DNA of 64,000 bases, taken from assembly GCA_905250885.1 (NCBI GenBank), contig CAJNOQ010000137.1, forward strand, positions 1 through 64,000, written 5' to 3'. The position numbers and the translations under genes were made by a program. Shown one piece after another: positions 49,301-60,471 of the stretch. Each line of letters starts with the position of its first letter. The stretch's first letter is position 1. This DNA is from Didymodactylos carnosus (Eukaryota > Rotifera > Eurotatoria > Philodinida > Philodinidae). The notes below the pieces were generated by a model. That model was not told where the DNA came from. It did not search any database and worked only from the letters and a program-made list of their open reading frames with translations.

Positions 49301-52300
49301 CCGGGTAAACCTAAATGAATGATTGGCACAGACTGTCAATGTCTTGTTTCTACGGAAAAGTTATTTGTTTATTACCTGATGGACCCTAAAAGAAAAATAT
49401 ATTTAATATTTTTGGACAACATGTATTTTTCTCAAATGACCCTTACCTGTGGTCCTGGTAGTCCGGGCATTCCAGGATGGCCTAAAATTAAGTAAAATCA
49501 ATATTAGACTCTTTGTTTGTCAACAGTACGAATTTCATTGATAATAATGTTCGAATTAAGGATGTCATTTCACTGTTTTTGATAGTTTAAGAAGATAGTT
49601 AAAATCTCTATTAACGCAAGTAAATAAGACGAATTATCTCTTACCTGGCATTCCTGGTTCGCCAGATCTTCCCTAAAACAGGAAAAACGAAATTATAACG
49701 AATGAATATGAATATTCTTTGAACAATGATGAACCAGAATTAAATTATTCTATACATACTCTATCTCCTTTTTGTCCCGGTAATCCTGGAAGTCCCTAAA
49801 TAAAAATCGAATTTAAATTATACTTAGAATTATTCATAGAGTAACAACCAATATTTTACTTACTCTATCACCTTTTTCGCCTTTCATGCCTTCTGGTCCT
49901 AAAATAGTAATATGTTTCGTTTAATTTTATCAAATATTTTCAATAGAAAATGATATGGAATCGAAATTTACGTTTTCTACATACAATTGTCTCTTTTCAA
50001 ACATTGCCATAACTTACCTTCGGGGCCTGGAATGCCATCGGGTCCTCTGCTTCCTTGTGGTCCTGTTGGTCCACTTGGTCCCTACAAGAAGAGAGCAAAA
50101 TATGAACAAAAATTGATTCTTTCTTTTTTTTTTAGTTTCAATATTTCATACTTGATCGCCTTTTTGAGCTATACAAAAGCATGGTTGATTACAATTACAA
50201 TTTCCATTTCCATTTCCATTTGTGTTTCCATATCCAGGATTTGGTACGGAAAGTCGTGGATAGCCTAAATAATCATAGCCTTGTGGTGGTACTGGAGCAT
50301 CCGATGCATTAGGCTAAAATAAACATAAAAATTAGAAAATTTCTGAAAAACAAAGTTTGACGACTTTTTTTTTTGTCAAAAAAAAGAGTTTGACAAAAAA
50401 CATTTGAAAATTATATAACATTGAAGAATCTGTATGATTCTGACTTCTTGGTCAAAAAGTTTGACTCAATCTCATATGTATAAGATTTTATCTTTGTCTT
50501 TAGCAAGCTAAAAAAATTATGCGTTTACTATCAATTTAGATAACAAATCTAATATATAGTATTTGGAAGTGGAGGAGGGTGAGGGAAGAAGATTAAGAAT
50601 AGAATGTGTATAAAAATAAATGCTTTTCTCTACAGCATCACATTTTTATATTGACATCTTTTTATGATGCCATATGTTTATAATTTTTTCTTTGTTTAAA
50701 CATATCAACTACTATGATTATTTGTCCATAGTATATAACTGTTTATTATATCATTGCCAGTTTCTTCTTTCTCTATTTCTATTACATTACTTCAACTAAT
50801 TTTTTTGCCTTCTATTGCCTTCAGTTCATTACGACATTTGTAAGATCGGTATGATAACATGAATAATATAATGATAAAATAATTAGTGAACGAAAGATAG
50901 ATAGTACATTGATGGACTTTATGAGCAAGTCACTCAACGTCAATATTGAACGAACATAGAGAGTTTGTTTATTATCAATTACATAATTTAAATAACAGTT
51001 TTTATTCAACCGAGAAAGAGAAAGAAACTTCTTTTTATTTTTTATTTTTTACACTAAACAATTAGAGATATATGATACATCTTGGAAGACAAAATATGAC
51101 ACGATTATTCTAAGTGTTTACCCAAATTTCACTTAACTGTACATTTTCTTGTTTATTACTTACTCTTTGTTGAGCATTAGTAGTTTTGATGGATAATGAC
51201 AGTATAATTGTGCATAATATTATGGTATACTGACTAAGCCTAAAATGAAGAAAAAAAAATTTGAATTAAGTTACTAAATAATAAAATATAAAGGAAATTT
51301 TTGGAATTTTGACAATTCATGTCTACAAATGATTATAAGATCAAAGATCTGATGACTAATTTCAAAAGTTATACGAGAATTTTGAGAATTATATAGTAAT
51401 CGAGTAAAAGGAACGTTAGTTCGTCTAATATTAATTTTGTATTTGAAGCACCAATATGGGCTACATATTCTTTACATTTTACTCGGCTACTATAATTTTT
51501 AAAAAAAATTTGTTTAAAAAGTTTGCCCATTAGTTTATCTAATATAAACTATACGAGAATTGCACTATTAATTTATAAAATTTAATTTCTGACTTCTCTT
51601 TAGCTCGACTTAATACGTCATATATTACGAGTATTTTTTGTTTTTTTTATTACAACAGTCATATCTAAATTCTGTTTCATCAGTTGTTCTGTTCTTATTA
51701 ATTTATTTATTCTAACCACTGGTATAGAAGTAACATGATTTCTAATTACATCATTATTATTCCCAATATTCAAAGGCCATTTTATTCTATCCATGTGTAA
51801 TACTATTTCCTCATATAAATAGAACATAAACTAATAAAAGAAGAAAAAAAACAACTTTTCCAAATCAAATAACTGATAAAACTCAACTCAATTAATATGG
51901 TTATCACTATCTCACTGTAATAGTATTGCCGGTTACCAAATCTTAATAATTATATTTTTTTTTTCTACTATAATCTGTCCTTCTATTAAGACATTCGACG
52001 TAATTACTGTAAAAAAAAAGGTTTAGATGATGCATCACAATATATATATATCTGTATATATCTCTATACACTCTTTTAGGTCTTGATTGATCAGCTCAGA
52101 CTATCATTTATGTTATATATAGTTAAATGGTTGATACAAAAAAGATTTACATGGTAAAAAAGAGAAATAAAGTGCGTCTAACTTCAATGAAGAGTCTACA
52201 ATTGTTCAAAAACATGTATATATTTTATGCAATGTAGAAAAGAGGTAACCGTGTCATTCAGCACATCGTCTTATTATATTATATTGATATTATCGTTGAT

Positions 52301-55300
52301 AAATGAAGATGATCGATGGTAATATTTTACTCAAAACAATGTCATTATATTTGTTATAAGTAGGTTTTTGCTTTTTTTTTCAATAAGTTGTTATATACAT
52401 GTATTCTATTCAATTTAATTTTGTCTATAGAAGGGTGAGAATAAAAACAACAACAAAAAAAAAAAAAAAAAAAAAAAATTTTTTTTTTTGGGGGTGTTTT
52501 TGGGTTAATTTTTAAAAAAAAAAAGAAATTGATTGTTACGTTGAAATTTTTATTTTTTAACACTAAAAATAAAAAAAAAAAAAATACGTATTTTATATTT
52601 TAGGATAATGCAATTTATATAAAGGAATCCATTTCGATTTCTTTGTTATTTTTATAAGCAAGAGTTTATACTTGTGGCATTATTTGCCTTTTTAATTATC
52701 CTATCTGCCGTTGGTATATAATTGCGATCTTATTCACATACATATATGATCTATTCATGTAGCAGATTTAGATTCATTATCGAATAAAAATTTATCAGTT
52801 TCATCGTCAAAATGAGATTGATCTATTTGTACAATGCTTCACATGTATGTGTGTGTGTGAAAATTCATCAAAAATATAAGAGAACAATCATTACATTAAG
52901 CATGGTGCTCTTTGTACCAAAAATTTATTCTTCATACTCTTATTGATATTATATTTTTTAAATATGGAATTTTTTGCTTCATTACTCACTCTATCACATA
53001 TTTGTATTTCAATTTAAGAAATAAATGTAATTGTTATCATTAATATATACATTTTCTCTTTAGAAAAAAAAAAAACAGCAACACATCATGCCTCGTAAGA
53101 AAAGATCATTCTTTCATAGAAACTGTTCAATCATGTAATAGTCATACAAGATTAAATCATTTTCATAATTTTGAAAATTCCCGTGGATTCATAATAGAAC
53201 TATTAGAACGATAAAATCTTTATAACATATTATATGCAGTAGACAACTCTTTTCTCATTTGTCTTTTTGGATATGTTAATAAATTTGCCTAGCATACTTT
53301 GAACATTTTTTATGACAAGTACCATTGCTATTGATAATCACGATTAAACAAGCGTATTTTAGAATCTATTACGATACCAAGCATTCTTTCTTTTTCTTTT
53401 CTTTTTTTTTTTTATCAGTAAGAAATTCTATTTGAAACATTTGTTCTCTGCAAATTAACATTTAACGTAATTTCTCAATTTTTTTTGAATGAATGTACTA
53501 AAAGGTACATGTGTTGAATAATACAGACAAAAAATAATAACAACAACAACAACAACGAAACTTCATACTCTTTTATTTAGAAATTGTAAATCCTCTGAAG
53601 AAATACAATTTCTTATATACGGTAGTCATAATTGATGAGATATTGACTATGAATAAAATTCGATGGAAAGTTCTGTTGTTGAATAAAAAAAAAACCCGTC
53701 AAAGTTTTGCCTCTAGTAAAAATTGTTCACATTGCATAGTTTACTATCAGTAATGCTATATGTAATCATAAATTATATGGTTGACTAGTAAAATGATAAT
53801 TTGGATGCGCGTATACTTAGTAGAGATATTATATAATTATATATTGTTTTAACAAATGATATAATCAAGGTCCATATATCTCGAATGTTTAGCAGAATAT
53901 ATAAACATTTATCTGTTCATGTATAAAGGTGTTCTATATACGTACACACACACACACACAACACACAACACACAACACACAATATCTATTAATGTGTATA
54001 TGTACACATGCCTATATCGTTGTAAAAAGCAAAAATTATTTTTATAACAATCGAAAGTTTTGCCTCAAAAACTCTAAATGAAGGAACAAAAGAAAAACAA
54101 CAAGTGTGAAATATAGGTGAATAAAGAAAAGACGAAGACGAGAAAAAAGACCAAACATTAATAAAGAATACGAAAATTTAATGATAAACTCTATTACACA
54201 TACATACATACACAAAGAGAGCAAATATACTCTATTATTCTGGTTACTTCTAATACTAACAGAGAAAAAGAGAAGTCAGCGACTATAATAGAATCAATAC
54301 ATATATGTACATAGATGTATTTAGAGTGTTATATATAATGCTATTCAAGGTGATAGGAAAATTGATGATATATGATTATGCAAACAAAACAAAACATTGA
54401 TGTAAAATAAAGAAAACTTTTAAAATTTAATTGAATATAAAAACTATTGTGTTATACAAGAATTTAGTTTTTCACCCGATAATCTTTTTTTTTATAAAAT
54501 TGCTACTAGATGAAGAGATTGAATAATAAATCATATTAGAGTAAAAACTGGTAATAAATTCTAAACAATATGTTAACTAAATGAGTCATCATTATTCTCT
54601 CAAGTTAACAATAATTTCTAGAATAAAAGATTAATATTTCATCTCTATTTTCAACAGCAACATTATCATCGATTGAACGGACAAAAACAAACATAATGAA
54701 ATTCATCCGATAACATCTTTTCATCATACAAAGTGTCTGCTATTGCATGAACTGTTATACTATCAATCGCATTCTTAAAGTTCAAATGTGTTTGACGTTT
54801 AACTCTAATCAGCTTTGTCAGTAAAAATCAAAATTTTTCAACAAGGAATTGAAGATGCTACTATCAGCTGTTGTAATAAGTATCTAGCAGAATTGAAGAA
54901 GCTCTTCAACTTTTAATACATAAAATACAAAAAAGACATCTCATTTTCTTCCGATACAAGATGAGTTTATTTGTCAATATTATAGTCTAGAGACAAATGT
55001 ATTCAATATCATGCTGTGATTAGAAATTTTTTCTCTTCATGTTCTACATTCATTAAATTAATCTATAGCTCTACTCTACGTGGATACATTTTCATTATGA
55101 ATCTAAACGTACTTAACGATTAAAATTTTATTAAAATGTATACTTTGTTCAATAGCTGTCAATTGAAAGCAAAAATGCTTTTATATACGAAAGAAATGAA
55201 AAGAAAAACAATCGCTGATTATTACATAAAGTCTGTAGATGAATGATACCAGAAGAAAAAATATAGCACAATTGTCACAACATATACATACAAACAGAGA

Positions 55301-57333
55301 TCAGAGTCTATAGTACATGTTTTGCTGCCGAAGGTATTGGAGAAAATTGATCTAATAGTCATCAAATTGAAACAAAATGTAATTTTTTATCATTAATTCT
55401 AATAAACGTCTAGTCTCAGAATCACTCTGTCATCAATAGCATTTTCCATTCTAATTTTTTGCTTATTCAACAAAAAAATACAAGTCGCCAAGTTTCATCT
55501 GGGTACAAAAGCGTATAATTAACAGGAGTCAGACACTTTAACTATGCTATTTCTCTAGCTAATAAAACATTGAACATTTCTTTTTAACAATAGAAATTTC
55601 ATATTTTATTCTACAATATCTGAGTACAAAATTATAAAACAAATAAACACTTACCACACGTTCAGTCTTTTTCTATGTGTTCTGTGAAATAATGTTGTTA
55701 GATAACGAAATTTAATAAGAAACATAATTTAAAATATGTTGATCAAAATAAAAGTAAATTAATTCGTAACAATGATGATAGTAATAGAATATTTGTACAT
55801 ATGCTTGATACTGAACGTTTTTTTTTTTCAAAAAAATTAAATTAGAGCGTATCTAACGCACAAACGTTCAAACTAGTTTTTCCCTCTATATTAAGTGAAT
55901 GTCCTTCTTTTTTCTTTCTTTTTTTGTAGATTCTGCTGGAACGAACAAACAGTATAACTGTCACTGTTTTTTTTCTCTCCTTCGCACGATTTGTTTATTG
56001 TTTGTTTTTATATTTCTTTTTGTCAGCGAATGTCCTTAACTTTTCTATATTTCTCATGTTCGACCATAGTACACACAATATAGAAATATTATTATCTATC
56101 TATTTATATAATTAATTTCTCTCGAACACCAAAGAAGTTATGAATTCATATACATACTGTATAACAGAGAAATTTCTAATAATAATAAATTATTATTATT
56201 ACTAATCTGTTATGAAGAACGAAAGAAGAGAAAAATCTAGAGAAAATCTAATGAGTTTCTTAGGCGGAGAGATAATTAATATAGATGAGTTATCAGTATG
56301 ATAACTCGAGGTTTTTTTTTCATTGATGAAGATGATGACGACGAAACATGAGATATATATATAAATATCAAGAATAAAAGAACACAAACAAAAAAAAAAA
56401 CAATAACGAACATGTCCCCGTTTCTGATAGCTGCAAATGGGAAAAAAAACCAGTGGGAGGAGCAATTTGCGGCTTTGCATTAATGATATTACTTCTTTTT
56501 TTTTTCTTTTGGTGTTTGTTGTATTAAAAAAAAAATAAAGAAGAGAAAAGATGTAATAGTCTGTGTGATATATATTCTGTATTTTCGTACAATCTTTTAG
56601 GATGTGTAAAAATGTACTCAAGTTATATACACAAATGTGTATGAATAAACGAGTTCTTTGTCGCAAACGCACGAGCTTAATATCAAACATCACAGAACGA
56701 AAGATACATTTCCACAAAAAAATGTTCATATAGATCTATAGTAAAATATTTATGTAATGATACGACGAGAAGAGAAGCGAAAACTCTTGTAAATGATCTC
56801 AAAGGGAAAAAATTGTTCTTTTTTTTAAAAACACCTATGTATGGATAGATATACAAAAGTGTAAAATATATTGAAATATAAAAAAAGTAACTATATGTAT
56901 ATGTATACAAACAGTATTTTGGCTGGTGGATATCTGAATCATTTTTTTCCCTCTCTCTCTCTCTCTCTCTTTTTTAAAACTCTCTTTCTTCTCATCCATC
57001 CTTACTCACTCCTCATTTCAACTTCATCACTCACAAACAAAAATCATTACGCATTACGATACAGGGAAATATTATCCAAGTTGAACATACACATCTACAC
57101 TGGTACATAATATCTTTCTCTCTTTCTCTATATTATATATGTATGTGGAATATACCATACAAAGAACGAAAAAACAAAATTGAAAATTGAGTGATTATCA
57201 TTATTAATAAGTATAACGAGGCTTAACTTTGTTTTTAATGAATAAAAAAGAGAGTCAAAATAAATAACTAAATTTTTTTTTTGAAAACTTACCTATACAC
57301 ATAGTTTGTTGGATGAATTTTTTTGTCTGTCAT
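33416..57333 (-). CDS. COL4A2: Collagen type IV alpha chain, alpha2-like NC1
   Basis: Basement-membrane network collagen. The ATG is at 57333 and the stop at 33416. Exon 1 (57293-57333, [13 protein letters not shown]), a 27-nt exon (55655-55681) and exon 3 (51164-51239, ending [10 protein letters not shown]) encode a basic n-region, hydrophobic core and probable cleavage after TNA. Exon 50152-50313 holds the 7S-type cysteines ([10 protein letters not shown]). Then about 97 short Gly-X-Y exons follow down to 34375, with interruptions such as [18 protein letters not shown] (48017-48123) and [10 protein letters not shown] (36386-36452). GRDGCNGTK near 49276 matches the conserved 7S-side CNGTK. 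The NC1 domain spans 33416-33724, 33780-34066 and 34138-34314, with 12 cysteines in two C4 repeats. [15 protein letters not shown] and [20 protein letters not shown] are closer to vertebrate alpha2 than alpha1. All exon junctions I checked keep frame, so the gene looks intact. Total about 105 exons by my count. Confidence 0.93.
41246..41254 (-). other. 9-nt micro-exon, one Gly-X-Y triplet
   Basis: On the minus strand TTCTTTAG precedes GTGCACCGG, which is followed by GTATGT. The flanking exons end in G and start with GT, so the 9 nt add exactly one Gly-Ala-Pro unit with split glycine codons and keep frame on both sides. Confidence 0.75.
43174..43182 (-). other. 9-nt micro-exon, one Gly-X-Y triplet
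   Basis: Minus strand: acceptor TTTTGATAG, exon GAGAACCAG, donor GTAATA. The upstream exon ends AAAG and the downstream exon starts GGCGA, so the insertion reads Gly-Glu-Pro in frame. Confidence 0.7.
43808..43817 (-). other. 10-nt micro-exon
   Basis: Minus strand: acceptor CTTTTAG, exon GGCGACGCTG, donor GTACG. The previous exon ends in phase 0 (GGA CCA AAA) and this one changes phase to 1, as the next exon needs. It encodes Gly-Asp-Ala plus the first base of a glycine codon. Confidence 0.7.
47074..47169. mobile_element. 96-bp MITE inside a collagen intron
   Basis: CTACCCAGG at the left and CCCGGGTAG at the right form inverted ends. The interior carries repeated TCGTAAA and TTTACGATCG motifs shared with the 256-bp foldback element at 24684-24939. 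It lies between two collagen exons (46946-46979 and about 47331-47377) and does not disturb them. Confidence 0.6.
49376..49385 (-). other. 10-nt micro-exon
   Basis: Minus strand: acceptor TCTTTTAG, exon GGTCCATCAG, donor GTAAT. It encodes Gly-Pro-Ser plus one base, moving from phase 0 to phase 1. Confidence 0.7.
52455..52495. repeat. Poly-A, poly-T and poly-G runs in direct succession
   Basis: About 24 A, then about 11 T, then GGGGG, followed by TTTTTGGG and further A runs to about 52580. This is either a homopolymer-rich insertion or a sequencing/assembly weak point. It lies in an intron. Confidence 0.7.
53538..53556. repeat. (CAA)n simple repeat
   Basis: About six CAA units within the long collagen intron. 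Confidence 0.7.
53942..53982. repeat. (CA)n and ACACACA-type microsatellite
   Basis: A run of CA dinucleotides followed by several 7-bp ACACACA units, in the long collagen intron. Confidence 0.85.
55655..55681 (-). other. 27-nt N-terminal micro-exon of the collagen IV gene
   Basis: Minus strand: acceptor TATTTCACAG, a 27-nt exon beginning AACACATAG, donor GTAAGTG. It lies in the long first-intron region, far from any other exon. Because 27 is a multiple of 3, both inclusion (adding RTHRKRLNV in front of the signal core) and skipping keep frame between 57293 and 51239. Confidence 0.55.
56949..56970. repeat. (CT)n microsatellite
   Basis: About eleven CT units followed by a T run, in the intron between exon 1 and the 27-nt exon of the collagen gene. 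Confidence 0.85.
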
Positions 57334-57353
57334 GACGCTATACGTAGTGTCAT
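57330..57353 (-). promoter_or_regulatory. Possible upstream ORF overlapping the collagen IV start codon
   Basis: An ATG at 57353 opens seven codons (MTLRIAS) ending in TGA at 57332-57330. The TGA overlaps the main ATG as ATGA. The same bases form an imperfect palindrome: CATGACGCTA, four bases, then TAGTGTCATG. It matters only if transcription starts upstream of 57353. Confidence 0.4.
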
Positions 57354-58850
57354 GCACTATTCGTCTAATGGTTGTACAATAAACGGTTTGTATTCATAAC
57401 ATGTACACCCAAACAGACACACACTCTCTGCAGTAATGATAATAACAAAGATGAGAAAAAAATCCACAAATATATTCAGAGATTACTCTTTTTCTTAGTA
57501 GTTTCTATAAAAGAAAAAAAAAAAGATGACACTAAAAAATCCACCAACCAACAGATTTTTTGCTTGATCCATTTATATATATGGTATTCTTTGATAGATA
57601 TTCTGATAACAACAGAAAAATTACTGTTGGTGATATCATCATTGAGAAATAAAAAGAGGAATAAGGATAAAAGAAGATTCTGTTATTGCTGGGTTTTTTT
57701 TTTGGTTAATGATAATAAAATAAAGAATATAGGCGGTTCGTATAAGAGAAAAAATAGCAGTGATGTTGGACAAATTTAGCAATTTTGATAACAATGTGTT
57801 TGTTCTGTTCTTCTGTTTATAACATGAACAAGTAGATTTCAAACTAACTATTTTTGCCTTCGATCCATATTCGAATTGGTGACGTTCATTACATTCACTT
57901 ATCAATTAAAAAAAAAAGTAGCGTTACTCTTCGAAATACATTAGTATTTCGTTTATTCTTTTCTCTCGTCGATGAACAAAGGTGCTAGTAGGTATTATTT
58001 TATCGATATGGATCGTACTCACTAAGTAAGTGAATAAAAAGTGGCTTGAACCATAAATATTAGTATTTTGCGTTTGCTCAGAAAGTCTGAAATTGTTTAT
58101 TCGTATAATGGTAAAACATTAAAGTTGTCATATCTACTTTTTCATAGACTTTTATCTATTACTGGAAAAGTTTAACTATTAGAGGTAAGAATATTCATTT
58201 GCTTGTACTTATTGAATATTCCGATTTATTGAACATTATGACATACAGACGTATGTCATCTAAATTTTTCATAGCAACTGTCATGATTTTTTCATACTGC
58301 GCACCTTTTTTTTCTTCTCTAGTATCGAAATTTACAGTGTTTTTAAGCGCTCTCATCAATTACGAAACGATTCTATTTATTGTCTGATGATTCAGTTGTA
58401 AAAATGATTATTATATGACAAATATTCTACTATAAGAACAAAAAAATGTATGACTAACCCAGTATTTAACTAATGTTAATAATCTAAATTGAGAAATACG
58501 ACGAGGTCATCATACTAGTAAAGAATCTTTACCTGTGAAAGTTCTGAACTTCTTACGTTTGATCAAGAAGAGTTCTTTTGGCTTATGAAAAAGAGATACC
58601 GTTTTGTTTCCGGCAGAAATTCGTTTAAAAGCACTGTGTTTTTTTTCTAAACAAAAGCTCTTAGCTCTTCACTTTTTTAAATAAAATATGTAACACTGTT
58701 CACACGTTTGATGTTCTTACTATAATATCATTTATTTTAGAAATGTTATGTTATCTTTTCACTTTTAGATTTATGTTTTGAACAACATCATTTTATATTT
58801 TTTATGTTGAATCATCATTTTTTGTTAAATCGTAAAGACTAGAAACTTGA
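57354..58850. promoter_or_regulatory. Putative bidirectional promoter between two collagen IV genes
   Basis: About 1.5 kb separates the two divergent start codons. Other animals transcribe paired COL4 genes from a shared promoter, so this interval is expected to drive both. It is AT-rich; the open frames in it (57372-57779, 57639-57905, 58199-58387) have no domain. A 12-codon upstream ORF ending in TAG precedes the plus-strand start (from about 58804). No specific factor site is claimed. Confidence 0.55.
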
Positions 58851-60471
58851 ATGATGGCTTCAACGAAGCCGATTGTATGGGTGTGTTTGATTATTGTTGT
58901 GATATGTGAGAGAGTACAATCAAGAACGGTTAGTAACTGTTGTAGAATATAAAATTTATAATCGAGTTTAATAAATTTTCTTTTTAAAAATTTTAGGCTC
59001 AATCGAATGATAATACAATGGTCCGAGTAAAAAAACAGTATCAATACCCAAACTATCAACAGCAACCATATTATCAACCAGGTTATAGGCAGCCGCCACC
59101 ACCACCATCCCCACCTCAGTCGAGTAGTGGTTATAATGATAGCGGCGTCGAATGTAAAGGATGTGGACCAAGACGAGATTGCGGATGTCCAGGAAAAGGT
59201 GGAATGGGCATTACTGGTAAGGCAGTAGAGAAACTAATAATATATATATATATACGAAAGAATTGCGCTGAAACTGTCTTCGATGGATTAAATCACTCGT
59301 CTGAGTGGGCAAAGTTCATTCTTGAGAGAATACGTTCAAATTTTCGATGTTGTATCGTGAGAAATTACGATAATTAGACACGTAGATTCTCACTAGATTA
59401 GATATGAACTAATTGATTTTTAAATATTTCGATATATTTTAAACTCTAATATTTATAGTTATTGTCCTAAAATACGTTATTAATTAAAGTTAAAGTTGAC
59501 AAGGATGCGGAGAAGATAAAAGTTTAAAATGTTTTGCGGAGAATGTTTTGATGTTTCCTCACGAAACCTAAGTATTATTGTGTCTCATTCTTAAAGTGGC
59601 TTTGATAAAGAATAAAAAGAGCTCGAAATGTTATCTTATTATCTGTTTATATGTATATTAGAACTGAACTTTTGTCAATATGTTTAATGACGTAATCAGA
59701 TGTTAACTGACTGTGATGGACTAAAGCTTTTAGTGATTAAATTTTTCATTTCTAGGTCCACAAGGATTTCCCGGCATTCCTGGCGTAAATATTTGAACAA
59801 GTTTCATATGACATGGAAATGAGTATAATAATGAGTTGAATTTAGGATCGTGGAAATAGAGGCACAGGAGGAGGAAGAGGTTTGACGGGCGTTCGTGGTG
59901 AAAAAGGCGATCGTGGTCAGTATGGAAGTAAAGGAGAACGTGTAAGTATGAAATAAAATCAACTTTTAATGTAAGTTATTTTAGACATATTTTATTTTAA
60001 ATTGCTTAGGGTGACGATGGTCTTTTACCAGTTGATGGTCAGAATGGATTTCCAGTATGTAACCTTCAATTATTTTCTTATTCTAGAACTTATTGCACTT
60101 TTGCATGCGTTTAGTTATGCTCTCAAAGTACAGAAAAGTATAATGCGAATTTGACACTGAATTGACTTTTGAGCTGCAATAAGACAAAATGACTGGGGAG
60201 ATATAAGAGAGATTGATGTTCAGCAACATTTCGTCGTGCTGCTTTTGTTCGTTTGAGATGAGGGCAAAACATATTTTGTTAGCGTATACTACGTCTAGAT
60301 AGTGATCGATTCACCAAGCGCTAAAAATATGAGTGTCCAACGAGTCTAGTAGTGAAAAAGTTTAGTTAATGTTAATTCGTTCTAGCTAACTATTTCTCTT
60401 CTTTATAGGGAAAACCCGGTGCAATAGGCCCACGAGGTATTCCAGGTGTTCCCGGATGTAATGGTTCGAAG
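58851..60471 (+). CDS. Collagen type IV alpha chain, N-terminal part (divergent partner)
   Basis: Six exons are visible: 58851-58928, 58997-59216, 59756-59784, 59846-59941, 60010-60054 and 60409-60471. All are in frame with GT-AG introns. Exon 1 is a signal peptide (ATG at 58851 or 58854; VWVCLIIVVICERVQS core). Exon 2 encodes a Tyr/Gln/Pro-rich stretch (YQQQPYYQPGYRQPPPPP) and then four cysteines in CKGCGPRRDCGCPGKGG, the 7S pattern. Gly-X-Y repeats follow (GFPGIPG, GVRGEKGDRG), and exon 6 ends GIPGVPGCNGSK, matching the conserved CNGTK of collagen IV 7S domains. By analogy with the head-to-head pairs in other animals it is probably the alpha1-type chain, but its NC1 lies outside the window. 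The frame running past 59216 to 59377 is intron read-through. Confidence 0.88.

Larger units (their letters stand above)
51240..55654 (-). other. 4.4-kb intron of the collagen IV gene
   Basis: The longest intron of a gene whose other introns are mostly 50-300 bp. It is AT-rich with simple repeats. No nested gene was recognised on either strand; open frames here are short and low-complexity. Confidence 0.6.

Noticed and set aside
56202-56729. 175-codon minus-strand ORF in the first collagen intron region
   Set aside because: Low-complexity Phe, Ile and Lys content in AT-rich DNA within an intron; no domain and no codon pattern resembling neighbouring genes.
57372-57779. 135-codon plus ORF between the two collagen genes
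   Set aside because: Composition-driven open frame (Lys, Asn, Ile rich), no domain; the interval is better explained as shared promoter.
59018-59377. Single 119-codon ORF as a separate gene
   Set aside because: Its first part is exon 2 of the collagen IV gene, with the true start in the signal-peptide exon at 58851; the rest after 59216 is intron.
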